Shown here: positions 40,282-49,072 of the stretch, piece by piece
How the letters are laid out: each line of letters opens with the position of its first letter
How positions within the stretch are numbered: the stretch's first letter is position 1
Source of the DNA: Gammaproteobacteria bacterium Ga0077536
GTDB taxonomy: Bacteria; Pseudomonadota; Gammaproteobacteria; Ga0077536
NCBI GenBank assembly: GCA_001464935.1
Contig: LNEL01000045.1
Location: forward strand, 62,001 to 126,000
Length of the DNA: 64,000 nucleotides
Direction of reading: 5' to 3'
Made by a program: the position numbers and the translations under genes
The notes under the pieces: generated by a model
What the model was told of the DNA's origin: nothing
What the model saw: the letters and a program-made list of their open reading frames with translations, nothing else
Databases searched by the model: none

Positions 40282-40803
40282 TCAGACCTCCATGAACACG
40301 GTTTCCAGCGGCCCCTGAAGGTGGATGTCCCAGTGCAGCTGCGAGGCGTCGCCGGCCGTCGCCAGCAGACTGGCGCGGCGAGCCGCCGGCACGCGCTGCA
40401 GCACCGGGTCCGAACCGATCGCGGGGTCCCCCGGCCAATAAACCCGGGTCAGCAATGGCTTCAGCAGGCCACGCATGAAGATCAGCACGTGGAGGTGGGA
40501 CGCATCACCGGGCGCCGCGCCGGGTCGATCGGTGCGCAGACGATAGCGCCCGGCACTGTCGGTGGCCGTGCGGCCGAAGCCGAGCGGCAAATCGTCCAGC
40601 AGCCCACCGTAGCGTCCGGCGGCGTCGGCCTGCCAGGTTTCAATCAGCGCGTCGTCGACCGGCACGCCGGCGCCGTCATACACCGTGCCGGTGATCAAGA
40701 GGTCGCCACGCGTGCCGATCACCTGCCCGGCCGCGAGCCAGTCGAGCCCGATGTGAAGATAGGGTCCGACGGTCTGCGAAGGCGTGCGGCCGGCGTCCAT
40801 CAT
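40282..40803 (-). CDS. pcaG: Protocatechuate 3,4-dioxygenase alpha subunit
   Basis: A 173-residue structural subunit of the intradiol dioxygenase that opens protocatechuate to 3-carboxymuconate. Seen: RTPSQTVGPYLHIGL at the N-terminus and SHLHVLIFMRGLLKPLLTRV. It lacks the iron ligands, as expected for the alpha chain. The start overlaps the pcaH stop (ATGA). Confidence 0.93.
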   Translation of the reverse strand: MMDAGRTPSQTVGPYLHIGLDWLAAGQVIGTRGDLLITGTVYDGAGVPVDDALIETWQADAAGRYGGLLDDLPLGFGRTATDSAGRYRLRTDRPGAAPGDASHLHVLIFMRGLLKPLLTRVYWPGDPAIGSDPVLQRVPAARRASLLATAGDASQLHWDIHLQGPLETVFMEV

Positions 40804-41510
40804 GCGCCTTCGAACGGCGTCGCCTGCGCGCCACGCAGCACGATGTCGAAGCGAAACGCGAGGGCGTAAGCCTCGACGGTGGCATGCGGATCGAAGTGCG
40901 CGGTCAGCCGCTCGCGCGCGCGCGCATCGGCGGTGCTCATGAAGACAGGGTCGAGCGGCAGCAGCGGATCGCCCGGGAAGTACATTTGCGTCACGAGCCG
41001 GCTCAGCAGACCGGCGCCGAACAGCGAGAAGTGAATGTGTGCGGGGCGCCACGCATTCGGATGATTGCGCCACGGATAGGCGCCGGGACGAATGGTCACG
41101 AAGCGATACTGGCCGGCACTGTCGGTCAACGCGCGCCCGCAGCCGGTGAAGTTCGGATCGAGCGGTGCATCGTGATCGTCGCGCGCGTGGCGATAGCGCC
41201 CGGCCGCGTTGGCCTGCCACAGTTCGACGAGTGCCCCGGGGAGCGGCCGACCGCGGTCGTCGCGCACGCTGCCGCAGACGATCAGGCGCTCGCCGATCGG
41301 CGGTGCGGCGCCGCCGAGGGTCAGATCGCTGTCCCGACGTTGCACGGCATGCGGACCGAACAGCGGCCCGACCGTCGTCATCGCGTCTTCGGGCAGTGGC
41401 AGCAGGGGGCGGGTCGGTGCCCGCAGGCGCGTCGAGACGTAGGGCGCGTAAAGGTACGGCGGCTGGGTGCCGGCGTCGACCGGCCCGGGTGCGTGCGCCT
41501 TGTCGTTCAT
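40800..41510 (-). CDS. pcaH: Protocatechuate 3,4-dioxygenase beta subunit
   Basis: The catalytic chain, 236 residues. Ligands of the Fe(III) are visible: Tyr in AAGRYRHARDDHDAPLD, Tyr in PGAYPWRNHPNAWRPAHIH and the two His of the same AHIH. With PcaG it forms the ring-cleaving oligomer. It begins 50 bases after the CMD-family gene. No pcaQ-type regulator is seen in this region. Confidence 0.94.
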   Translation of the reverse strand: MNDKAHAPGPVDAGTQPPYLYAPYVSTRLRAPTRPLLPLPEDAMTTVGPLFGPHAVQRRDSDLTLGGAAPPIGERLIVCGSVRDDRGRPLPGALVELWQANAAGRYRHARDDHDAPLDPNFTGCGRALTDSAGQYRFVTIRPGAYPWRNHPNAWRPAHIHFSLFGAGLLSRLVTQMYFPGDPLLPLDPVFMSTADARARERLTAHFDPHATVEAYALAFRFDIVLRGAQATPFEGA

Positions 41511-41560
41511 CGTGCTGAAGACTGTAGCACGCGCCCGGTGGCCCGACATCGGGCCGCGAA

Positions 41561-42094
41561 TCAGTCTTCGAGGGTGACGCCGGTCGCGATCAGGAACCTC
41601 GAGACCATGTTGTACGCGGCGATGGCGGCGATCACCTCGACGAGCCGGCGATCGTCGCCGACCGCCCGGCGCGCGGCGTCACGCGTCGCGGGCGTCACTG
41701 CGATCGAACGCGTCATTTCCAGGGTCAGCTGCAGCAGCGCGCGCTCGTCTGTCGTCAGGGCCGGGGACGTCACGGCGTCGGCGCCGGCCTGCATCGCGTC
41801 GAGCACCGGCTGGCGGCCGCCCGCCGCGAGGTAGAGCGGGGCGTGGTGGGCATACTCGTACGGCGCGCCGTTGAGCACCGCGACGTAGGACACCACGAGT
41901 TCCAGCGCATCGGGCGCCAGCGCGAGGCCCGTGCGCACTTCGCCGAGAAACGCATTCCAGCCGCGGGCCAGCGGCGGACTGTGCAGCAGCATGCGGTCGA
42001 GATTCAGCAGTTCACCGCCGCGCCGCGCGCGGATGGCCGCGACGAGTTCAGCCGGCTCGGTGATCGTCACGCTGACGTAAGGGATGCTGGCCAT
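41561..42094 (-). CDS. Carboxymuconolactone decarboxylase (AhpD-like) family protein
   Basis: A 177-residue protein of the CMD/AhpD fold, with YAVLNGAPYEYAHHAPLY-like residues (VAVLNGAPYEYAHHAPLYLA). The conserved E-x2-HH site is present, but the AhpD Cys-x-x-Cys is not. PcaC would be the next step after PcaB, and this gene sits first before pcaHGB, so it may decarboxylate 4-carboxymuconolactone. However, it resembles the stand-alone 180-residue CMD group rather than classical PcaC (about 130), so the assignment is tentative. Confidence 0.72.
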   Translation of the reverse strand: MASIPYVSVTITEPAELVAAIRARRGGELLNLDRMLLHSPPLARGWNAFLGEVRTGLALAPDALELVVSYVAVLNGAPYEYAHHAPLYLAAGGRQPVLDAMQAGADAVTSPALTTDERALLQLTLEMTRSIAVTPATRDAARRAVGDDRRLVEVIAAIAAYNMVSRFLIATGVTLED

Positions 42095-42097
42095 GTC

Positions 42098-42847
42098 TCA
42101 CTTGGGCTCCGAGTAGCGTTCGCGCAGATCCACCGGTTCGTTCCGCTTCTTGCGCATCCGGATGTTCAGGATTTCGACGGACACGGAGAAGGCCATGGCG
42201 AAGTACACATAGCCCTTCGGCACGTGTCTGCCGAAGCCATCGGCGATCAGCAGCGTGCCGATCAGGAACAGGAACGACAGCGCGAGCATCTTGATCGTCG
42301 GGTGCGCGGATACGAAGCGGCCGATGCTGCCGGCGAACAGCATCATCAGCGCCACCGACACGACGACTGCCGCAATCATGATCGCGACCTCATCGACCAT
42401 GCCGACCGCGGTGATGATCGAGTCGAGCGAGAACACGATGTCGATGAGAATGATCTGCACGATCACGGCGCCAAAGGTCGCGCGCACTTTGCTCGAGGCT
42501 TCGCCCTCCTCCCCTTCGAGCAACTGATGGACCTCTTTCGTACTCTTCCAGAGCAGGAACAGGCCACCGAGGATCAGGATCAGATCGCGTCCGGAGATGG
42601 CCTGGGTCAGCACCGTGAACAGCGGCGCGGTCAGACCGACGATCCAGGACAGCACCAGCAGCAACCCGATGCGCATGAACATCGCGAGGAAGAGGCCGAT
42701 CTTGCGCGCCAGTTCGCGCTGCTGCAGCGGCAGTTTGTCGACGAGGATCGAAATGAATATGACGTTGTCGATGCCGAGCACGAGCTCCAGCGCCGTCAGG
42801 GTCAGGAAAGCCAGCCAGGCTTCCGGTTGGGTCAGCAGTTCGAGCAT
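42098..42847 (-). CDS. TerC family integral membrane protein
   Basis: A 249-residue membrane protein with seven or so helices and the TerC signature ELVLGIDNVIFISILVDKLP plus IVFSLDSIITAVGM, each with acidic residues in the membrane. TerC proteins export manganese or handle metal during protein secretion. It ends 3 bases before the CMD-family gene, which would place it in the pca operon, an unexpected pairing. No manganese riboswitch is seen upstream. Confidence 0.88.
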   Translation of the reverse strand: MLELLTQPEAWLAFLTLTALELVLGIDNVIFISILVDKLPLQQRELARKIGLFLAMFMRIGLLLVLSWIVGLTAPLFTVLTQAISGRDLILILGGLFLLWKSTKEVHQLLEGEEGEASSKVRATFGAVIVQIILIDIVFSLDSIITAVGMVDEVAIMIAAVVVSVALMMLFAGSIGRFVSAHPTIKMLALSFLFLIGTLLIADGFGRHVPKGYVYFAMAFSVSVEILNIRMRKKRNEPVDLRERYSEPK

Positions 42848-43000
42848 GAATGACTCTGTTGCAGTGCCGCGCGCGGCCGGGCCTGCGCGGCGAATAATCG
42901 GAGTAGCGATGGACGCCGGCCAGGTCGGCCAGGCACCAGAATTGTGCGCGCAGTGGCGGGGTTTGTCAGCCGCGGATCGTTCGGAAAAGCCGATGCGTGC

Positions 43001-43240
43001 CTACAGCGGCGCGGCGCCAGCCGCCGCGATGGCGTCGGCGATCGCGCGCCGCGCCTGCGGGCTGTTGCGCCAGCACGTCGTGCCGAGCTGGCCCGCAATG
43101 GCATGCACGACCGCGTCGGGATCGGCCGCCGCGAGATCGGCGAGTGAGCTGAAACCGATCTGCTCGAGCCGTTCGACGACGCGCGGGCCGACGCCCTTGA
43201 CCTGCAACAGCCGGGCCCGATCAGCTTCGCTGAATCCCAT
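43001..43240 (-). CDS. Helix-hairpin-helix (Cdd1/TfoX-C-like) small protein
   Basis: A 79-residue protein with the DNA-binding HhH motif LLQVKGVGPRVVERLEQIGFSS, then SLADLAAADPDAVVHAI. GGAGG lies nine bases before the ATG at 43240, which favours it over the GTG at 43246. Similar small proteins are annotated as Cdd1 or TfoX C-terminal-like; role unknown. It ends 154 bases before terC and follows yfcE by 24 bases. Confidence 0.72.
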   Translation of the reverse strand: MGFSEADRARLLQVKGVGPRVVERLEQIGFSSLADLAAADPDAVVHAIAGQLGTTCWRNSPQARRAIADAIAAAGAAPL

Positions 43241-43264
43241 CGCCACCTGCCTCCGATGACACCC

Positions 43265-43741
43265 TCATGGCGCGCCCGGCGTGCCCGCCTCGAGCGTGAC
43301 GAAACGCACCGTCGCAGTCCCTGGCCCGAGGCACAGCTCGGCGAGCGTGACGGGCAGCCGAAAGCGGCGCGGTCCCGCGCTGCCCGGGTTGATGTAATGC
43401 ACACCGTCGCGGATTTCATGCGACGGACGGTGCGAATGCCCCGTCACGACGACGTGGAAGCCGGCCGCCGCCGCATCGAGATCGAGTGCGGCGAGATCGT
43501 GCAGCACATAGATCAGATGGTCGCCGACGCTGACGACCTCGTCTTCCGGCAGAGCGTCTGCCCAGGCACCGCGATCGTTGTTGCCGCGCACGGCGGACAC
43601 GGGGGCGATCGCAGCCAGCGCCTCGAGCACCTGCGGCGTGCCGATATCGCCCGCATGGACGATGCACGCGCACCCCGCCAGCGCCGCGACCGCCTCGGGC
43701 CGCAGCAGACCGTGGGTATCGGCGATCAGTCCTATCCGCAT
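43265..43741 (-). CDS. YfcE/MJ0936 family metallophosphoesterase
   Basis: A 158-residue phosphodiesterase with the two-metal site: IADTHGLLRPEAV, VHAGDIGTPQVL, VRGNNDRGAW and GHSHRPSHE. Substrate not known; E. coli YfcE hydrolyses small phosphodiesters. It is divergent from the amidase gene, with a 189-base gap. Confidence 0.9.
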   Translation of the reverse strand: MRIGLIADTHGLLRPEAVAALAGCACIVHAGDIGTPQVLEALAAIAPVSAVRGNNDRGAWADALPEDEVVSVGDHLIYVLHDLAALDLDAAAAGFHVVVTGHSHRPSHEIRDGVHYINPGSAGPRRFRLPVTLAELCLGPGTATVRFVTLEAGTPGAP

Positions 43742-43930
43742 GCGCGCTGCTCCTGCATGGCGGAGAATGTATCGGCCCGCCGCCGTCTGCGCCAGTCGGC
43801 TGGGGAAGCGGCGAAGCAGCGGTGCAACCCGCGCCGCCAACACGAGCGACCGCTACAGGCGACACTCTCGCCCGTTGTCCAGCGCCCTGCTAGGCTCCCC
43901 GCACCATCGTCAACGAAGGGGGAATCGGCA

Positions 43931-44962
43931 GTGAAACTCATCAAGCGCGGCAAGGTTCAACACTACGCCTTCGACCATCGCCACAAGCCCTGCCTGCGGG
44001 TGAAGGCTGGTGAACCCTTCCAGGTCGAGACCGACGATGCGCTGTCGGGCCTGATCGCCGACGACAGCGATCGCCCGACCGTGCACACGATGACCGGGCC
44101 GCACATGGCGAAGCTCCTCGGTGCGACGCCGCCGCTGTTCAACCCGGTGGTCGGGCCGATTTTCGTCGAAGGCTGCGAGGCCGGCGACGTGCTCGCCGTC
44201 CACATCGACTGGATCGATCCGTGGCGCTATGGATTTTCCGGAATCCTGCCCGGCATCGGCCCGCTGACGGACTCCATTCGCTGGCGCGAGTGCGCCGAGC
44301 CGTATGTCCACGTGATCGAACACCTGCCCGGCCCGAGCGGCCATACACGCGATGGCATCGCGCGCTACTCGCCGACGCTGAGCTGGGATCTGCAACCCTT
44401 CATCGGCACGCTCGCGACCGCCTCCGAGCGCGAGGTCTTCACCTCGGTGCTGGGTCAGGGCGCCTTCGGCGGCAACATCGATTGTCGCGACATCTGCGCC
44501 GGCCACACGATCTACCTCAATTCGTACAACCGCGGGGGGCTGTTGTACATCGGCGACGTGCACGGCGGCCAGGGTGACACCGAGTTCACCGGCATCGCCG
44601 ATGAAACGCGCGCGACGGTTCAACTGTCGGTCACCGTGGTGAAGAACCGGCGGCTGCCGTGCGTGCGCATCGACAAGCCCGACAGCGTGGTGGCGCTGGG
44701 CATCAATCTGCCGATGGAGCAGGCCGTGCTCGATGCCACGCAGAATCTGCTGGCGTGGCTCGCGGAAGACTACGGCGTGCCGCCGAAAGACCTCTACGTC
44801 CGCATGTCCTGCGACCCAGCGTTCCGCATCCGAACCTACCAGATGGTGCGCGCGGCGACTTTGCAGAACGTGATGGGCGCCGAGTACCCGAAGAATCGGC
44901 TGTTCGATGCCTTCGCGCCAGCCGGCAAGGGCAGGAAGCGCGCCGGTACCCGGCGCCGTTGA
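43931..44962 (+). CDS. Acetamidase/formamidase family amidohydrolase
   Basis: A 343-residue amidase of the AmdA/FmdA family, which hydrolyses short-chain amides to acids and ammonia in the cytoplasm. Seen: TVHTMTGPHMAKL-region residues, NVDCRDI-like GGNIDCRDICAGHTIYLN and GGLLYIGDVHGGQGDTEFTG, the family's signature. The GTG at 43931 is chosen with GGGGGAA about 8 bases upstream. The stop overlaps the TTG start of the next, exported protein. Confidence 0.88.
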   Translation: MKLIKRGKVQHYAFDHRHKPCLRVKAGEPFQVETDDALSGLIADDSDRPTVHTMTGPHMAKLLGATPPLFNPVVGPIFVEGCEAGDVLAVHIDWIDPWRYGFSGILPGIGPLTDSIRWRECAEPYVHVIEHLPGPSGHTRDGIARYSPTLSWDLQPFIGTLATASEREVFTSVLGQGAFGGNIDCRDICAGHTIYLNSYNRGGLLYIGDVHGGQGDTEFTGIADETRATVQLSVTVVKNRRLPCVRIDKPDSVVALGINLPMEQAVLDATQNLLAWLAEDYGVPPKDLYVRMSCDPAFRIRTYQMVRAATLQNVMGAEYPKNRLFDAFAPAGKGRKRAGTRRR

Positions 44963-45825
44963 CCACGGCGCGCGCACAGGGGCGTGGTACCGTCGCCCTC
45001 CTCGCCTGCGCGATGATGCTGTGCACGTCCTTCGCGCAGGCGATCGATGCAGGCACGGCCCACGGGGTCCTGACGTCGGGCGCCACCCGCCTCGAACTCG
45101 CGCACGCGACGGCGCTGCGCTACACCGATCGCGCCGCGCTCGCGGTGGCGGCCGGCGGTCAGGCTGAGTTGCGCATCGCGCTGGGCGCGGCACCGCTCGC
45201 CGCGACGCTGCTCGATGGACCTGGCCGACAGCGCCTGCGCGCGCAGGCGCTGCTGACGCCGCTCGCGGGTGTGCTGCTCGTGATGGCACCCGACGCACGC
45301 GGCGCAGTGACGAATGGCACCGTGAGTCTGCTGTCAGGCCTCGCGGCGCAGCCCCCGGCCGGCTACCCGCTGACAGGGCTGCAACTGGCGTTCGGCGAGA
45401 ACCGGGTGCTCGGGGCCATCGACTACACCAGTGCCGATGGCGCGATTCGCCTGCTGGCCCGGTTCAGTGCACCGCTGTTCCACGATCTTCCGCCCACCGT
45501 CGATCTTCGCGGCGAGCCGGCCCGCGACAGCCCGCAGGTGGCGGTACTCGTCGAGTTCGAGCAGGGTCTGCGCCAGGGCGCGTTCGCGCGCGCACGCGCC
45601 CTGGCGACGCCTGCCCTGCAGACGACGCTCGCCGATCTCGAGCAACGGAATGAAGCGGCCATCGAGGCGCTGGTCGCGGGGCTAGAGGCACCTGCCGCGC
45701 GGCGTCGCTCGGTGCAGCGCCTCGTCGTCGTGCCCCCCTATGCGTACCTGGTGATGGCGCCGCCCGCCGGCGCGCCCGTCGTGCTGCAGGCGTGGCAGGA
45801 CCGCTGGCGTGTCGATGTGCCGTGA
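44959..45825 (+). CDS. Exported protein of unknown function
   Basis: A 288-residue protein with an apparent signal peptide (Arg-containing start, then VALLACAMMLCTSFAQA and cleavage after AQA). The mature part is Ala-rich and predicted beta-rich, with no family I recognise. A TTG start at 44959, overlapping the amidase TGA, gives the full signal peptide; an ATG at 45013 would truncate it. Tight coupling with the amidase suggests co-expression but not a clear function. Confidence 0.6.
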   Translation: MTTARAQGRGTVALLACAMMLCTSFAQAIDAGTAHGVLTSGATRLELAHATALRYTDRAALAVAAGGQAELRIALGAAPLAATLLDGPGRQRLRAQALLTPLAGVLLVMAPDARGAVTNGTVSLLSGLAAQPPAGYPLTGLQLAFGENRVLGAIDYTSADGAIRLLARFSAPLFHDLPPTVDLRGEPARDSPQVAVLVEFEQGLRQGAFARARALATPALQTTLADLEQRNEAAIEALVAGLEAPAARRRSVQRLVVVPPYAYLVMAPPAGAPVVLQAWQDRWRVDVP

Positions 45826-45837
45826 GCGTGGCGTGGC

Positions 45838-46929
45838 TCAGGCCGCGACTGCCGCGAGGTAGACCTCGATGCGATTGCGCCCCGCGCGCTTGCCGCGGTA
45901 GAGCGCCTCATCGGCCCGGCGCAGCAGTTCGTCGATCGACTGGCTCGATTCGGCCGTGGCGACGCCGAGCGTCATCCTCGCTTCGAGTACCACGTTGCGA
46001 TACGACACGGGCGACTGCGCCAGTTGCTGCTGAATGCGTTCGGCCGTGGCCAGCGCTTCCTGCAGTGACGTTTCGGGCAGGAAGATCAGGAATTCCTCCC
46101 CGCCCCAGCGCGCGACGAAGTCCGACGCGCGCACCGCATCGCGGATGACCGCCGAGACGGCGACGATCACCGCATCACCGCACTGATGCCCGTGACGGTC
46201 GTTGATGATCTTGAAGTGATCGATGTCGCCGACGATCACCGCGAACGGGCGCGCCGTCCGCTGGAAACGCGCGTGTTCCTGCTGGAGGATTTCGCGCAGG
46301 TGACGCCGGTTGAACAGCCCGGTCAGCGGGTCGGTGATGGCCTGGCGCGCGAGTTCTGCATTGCGCGCCTCGTATTCATCGGCCGTCTGGGTCGTGGCGG
46401 ACGAGTAGATTGCTGCGAGCAAGCCGAGCAGCGCCGCGAACACGACGACATTCAGCGCACCGAACACGGGGGCCAGCGGCGTGCCGGCCGCGACGCCCGA
46501 CAGATGCCACCAGGCCACGACATAGCCTGCCGTCAGCGCGCTGAACACGCCGAACTTCGTCCGTGCGCCCAAGGTCGGCGACAGCATCAGCAGGCACAGC
46601 ACCAGGAACGCGTACAGGTGAAACTCGCCAGCCCAGCCCAGCAGCAGCGTGGCGCAGGACACATGCACGATCACCATCAGGGACCCGGCGCCGAGCGCGA
46701 GCCTGACTGCCCCGCGCGCCAGCAGCCACAGACACAGCAGGGTCACCACGAGCACGCCGGCGTTGACCAGCGGCATGCCAGGGACGTCGAGATACAGGAA
46801 CAGGCCGAGAAAAGTGCCGTAGGCCGCCAGGCCGATCACGAACATCGCGCGCAGCACACGTTCGAAGCGCCGATGGACGGCCGACACGGGCGCGCGCTGC
46901 GGCGGACGGCGAATCAGGTCATCGAGCAT
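45838..46929 (-). CDS. Membrane-bound GGDEF diguanylate cyclase
   Basis: A 363-residue protein with about six N-terminal membrane helices (roughly 25-190) and a C-terminal GGDEF domain that makes cyclic di-GMP from two GTP. Seen: DPLTGLFNRRHLREIL, GDIDHFKIINDRHGHQCGD and the active site RWGGEEFLIFLPET (GGEEF, fully active form). There is no RxxD inhibitory site four residues upstream. It has an HD-GYP opponent at 10701-11942. It is 130 bases downstream of cbpA on the same strand, behind a hairpin. Confidence 0.93.
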   Translation of the reverse strand: MLDDLIRRPPQRAPVSAVHRRFERVLRAMFVIGLAAYGTFLGLFLYLDVPGMPLVNAGVLVVTLLCLWLLARGAVRLALGAGSLMVIVHVSCATLLLGWAGEFHLYAFLVLCLLMLSPTLGARTKFGVFSALTAGYVVAWWHLSGVAAGTPLAPVFGALNVVVFAALLGLLAAIYSSATTQTADEYEARNAELARQAITDPLTGLFNRRHLREILQQEHARFQRTARPFAVIVGDIDHFKIINDRHGHQCGDAVIVAVSAVIRDAVRASDFVARWGGEEFLIFLPETSLQEALATAERIQQQLAQSPVSYRNVVLEARMTLGVATAESSQSIDELLRRADEALYRGKRAGRNRIEVYLAAVAA

Positions 46930-47036
46930 GGTGGGCCGGGGCTTGGACTTGACTGCGTATCGGCAGCCTGCGCCCGATCCGTCGTCCAAACCATGTCGGC
47001 CGTCGCAATCTGCGTGTGAAATTTCGCTGAATTCGC

Positions 47037-47053
47037 GCCGGGCAAGGCCCGGC
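47037..47053 (-). terminator. Hairpin after cbpA
   Basis: GCCGGGC and GCCCGGC pair perfectly around a three-base AAG loop, starting 7 bases past the cbpA stop on the minus strand. No T run follows, so it may be weak or Rho-assisted. Confidence 0.4.
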
Positions 47054-47059
47054 GGCGCG

Positions 47060-48010
47060 TTACCAGCCCGTGCGCGGGTCGAAATCCGGAAAGGCCTCGC
47101 GCATCGCCGCGGCGGCGGCACGCTGCGCCTCGGTGTCCGCACGAGGCACCACGATGTCGAGTTCGACGTACAGGTCGCCCGGCGGCTCGCCCGGCAGACC
47201 GCGCCCGCGCAGCCGCAGGCGCTGGCCGTCGCGTGCCTGCGCCGGCACGCTCAGCGCCACCTGCCCGTCCAGCGTCGGCACCTCGATACGCGCACCGAGC
47301 ATCGCCTCCCACGGCGCGACCGGCAGCACCAGGCGCAGATCGCGTCCGTCGACCGTAAAGCGCGGGTGCGCTTCGTATTCGATGTGCAGGTACAGATCGC
47401 CAGCGCCGGCCGTGCCCGCCTGGCCCTGCCCCTTCAGGCGAATCTTGCCGCCGTCGGCGATGCCTTGCGGAACGCTGACTTTCAGGGTCCGGGTGCTTTC
47501 GCGGACCATGCCGCGCGCGTCGGCTTCCTGCACCGGGACCGAAATCTGCCGGCTCGCGCCGCGCGCGATGTCCTCGAGCGAGACCGGCAGCCGGTAGTGG
47601 ATGTCCTCGCCGCGGCGCTGGAACGGGGCGGCGCCCGGGCCGCGGCGCGTGCCGGCCCCACGGCCGAAGATCTCCTCGAAGAATTCGCTGAAGCCCTGCG
47701 TGCCGCCAAAATCTCCAGGCCCCGGGCCGGCCCCGGGCGCCCCCCCCTGCCGTCGCTGCCAGCCCGGCGGTGGCCGGAACTCGGCGCCATCGCCGCCGTA
47801 GCGGCGCAGCTGGTCGTACTCCGCGCGCTTGTCCGCGTCCTTGAGCACTTCGTTGGCCTCACCGATTTCCTTGAACCGGGCTTCGGCATTCGGTTCCTTG
47901 CTGACGTCCGGATGATACTTGCGCGCCAGCCGCCGGTAGGCCTTCTTGATCTCCTCCGGCGTGGCCTGCGGCGTGACGCCCAGCACTTTGTAGTAATCGA
48001 CGAACTTCAT
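47060..48010 (-). CDS. cbpA: CbpA/DnaJ-type co-chaperone (J domain + DnaJ C-terminal)
   Basis: A 316-residue J-protein that recruits DnaK to clients. Seen: J domain at 1-70 with KYHPDVSK (HPD intact), a Gly-rich linker (about 85-115), and the two-part DnaJ C-terminal beta domains. The zinc-finger domain of true DnaJ is absent, as expected for CbpA. The ATG at 48010 begins the [12 protein letters not shown] motif. It is divergent from the rhodanese gene at 48143; TTGCCC/TGTAAA at about 48065-48035 on the minus strand is a possible promoter. Confidence 0.92.
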   Translation of the reverse strand: MKFVDYYKVLGVTPQATPEEIKKAYRRLARKYHPDVSKEPNAEARFKEIGEANEVLKDADKRAEYDQLRRYGGDGAEFRPPPGWQRRQGGAPGAGPGPGDFGGTQGFSEFFEEIFGRGAGTRRGPGAAPFQRRGEDIHYRLPVSLEDIARGASRQISVPVQEADARGMVRESTRTLKVSVPQGIADGGKIRLKGQGQAGTAGAGDLYLHIEYEAHPRFTVDGRDLRLVLPVAPWEAMLGARIEVPTLDGQVALSVPAQARDGQRLRLRGRGLPGEPPGDLYVELDIVVPRADTEAQRAAAAAMREAFPDFDPRTGW

Positions 48011-48142
48011 GGGTAGAGCGTAACCGCTTCTGGGGTTTACAGGTTGATGTGTATCATTGGGCAACACGCATCTGGGGTCGCCGGCGCCGGATCACAAGCG
48101 CCACCTCGCGCCGCAGATGCCCCGCAAGCAGGAGTGTGACGC

Positions 48143-48484
48143 ATGCGTATCTGGCTGACATGGCTGTGTCTGATGCTGCTCGCAGTTCCGGTGCACGCCA
48201 CCGAACCGTTGTGGATCGACGTCCGCAGCCCCGAGGAGTACGCGGCTGGCCACCTCGAAGGCGCCGTCAATATTCCGTTCAATGAGATCGCGACCCGCAT
48301 CGGTGAAGTAACCAGCGACAAGCAGCAGCCGATCCGGCTCTACTGCGCGGTCGGGGTGCGCGCGCAGATGGCGAAGTTTTCACTCGAAGCGCAGGGCTTC
48401 GAGCAGGTGACCAACGAGGGCGGCTTCGAAGCGGTGCAGGCGCAGGCCGCCGCGGCAGCCACCTCCTGCGGCGCGAACTGTTGA
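48143..48484 (+). CDS. Periplasmic single-domain rhodanese (PspE/GlpE-like)
   Basis: A 113-residue sulfurtransferase with a signal peptide (WLTWLCLMLLAVPVHA) and a rhodanese domain: IDVRSPEEYAAGHLEGAVNI and the active-site loop YCAVGVRAQM with the catalytic Cys. It should transfer sulfur from thiosulfate or another donor in the periplasm. AGGAG lies before the ATG. It is divergent from cbpA and followed by a cupin gene 57 bases later. Confidence 0.88.
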   Translation: MRIWLTWLCLMLLAVPVHATEPLWIDVRSPEEYAAGHLEGAVNIPFNEIATRIGEVTSDKQQPIRLYCAVGVRAQMAKFSLEAQGFEQVTNEGGFEAVQAQAAAAATSCGANC

Positions 48485-48541
48485 GCGGGACCTCCGCCAC
48501 GCGCCTTCCTTCAAAAAAAGCACAGATGGGGAGAACATTCG

Positions 48542-49072
48542 ATGACAGCCACCGCCGATTACGTCCAGATCAACGAAACGCCCTGGATGCCGTTCCCGGA
48601 AGCCTTCTCCGCGGGCGGCATTCGCTGGAAGCTGCTGCACGTGTCGCCCGAGATGGGTGCCTGGACGGCGATTTTCGACTGCCCGAAAGGGTCTTCGTTC
48701 GCGAGCCATATCCACATTGGCCCGGGCGAATACCTGCTGACGAAAGGCAAGATGGAAGTCCGCGGCGGGCGCGAAGTGGGTGGCGCGACGGCACTGTCGC
48801 TGGGCTACGGTTACGAGGCCTGCAATGCCCGCCACGACAAGACCTACTTTCCGGTCGCGAGCGAGTTCTACATGACCTTCCTCGGCCCGCTGCAGTTCAT
48901 CCATCCGGATGGCAGCCCGCGCGCAGTGGTCGGCTGGGCGCAGGCGCAGGAACTCTGGCAGGCGCAGACGGCAGGCACGGCCCCGGCCGCCAGGCGCAAG
49001 CCGTCAGCCGTGAAGCCGGTGGCGAAGTCGGCGCGGAAGCCGGCCGCGAAAGCGGTGGCGCGTCGCGCTTAA
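48542..49072 (+). CDS. Cupin-domain protein with Ala/Lys/Arg-rich tail
   Basis: A 176-residue protein. Its RmlC-like cupin (about 20-130) has HIHIGPGEYLLTKGKMEVRG, the metal-binding His-x-His and Glu, related to acetylacetone-dioxygenase and ChrR-type cupins. A basic low-complexity tail of about 35 residues (APAARRKPSAVKPVAKSARK, then PAAKAVARRA) follows, like histone H1-type tails, and may bind nucleic acid or anchor the protein. Its stop overlaps the end of the convergent kinase gene by four bases. Substrate not known. Confidence 0.78.
   Translation: MTATADYVQINETPWMPFPEAFSAGGIRWKLLHVSPEMGAWTAIFDCPKGSSFASHIHIGPGEYLLTKGKMEVRGGREVGGATALSLGYGYEACNARHDKTYFPVASEFYMTFLGPLQFIHPDGSPRAVVGWAQAQELWQAQTAGTAPAARRKPSAVKPVAKSARKPAAKAVARRA

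Noticed and set aside
42098-42847. TerC as part of a tellurite resistance (ter) operon
   Set aside because: No terA, terB, terD or terE-like genes lie nearby; the neighbours are pca genes.
42848-43000. Manganese (yybP-ykoY) riboswitch upstream of terC
   Set aside because: No conserved paired loop sequence of that class is visible in the 153-base leader on the minus strand.
45838-46929. GGDEF cyclase as the missing Pycsar cyclase for 58828-59430
   Set aside because: It makes c-di-GMP, is 12 kb away and is not a pyrimidine cyclase.
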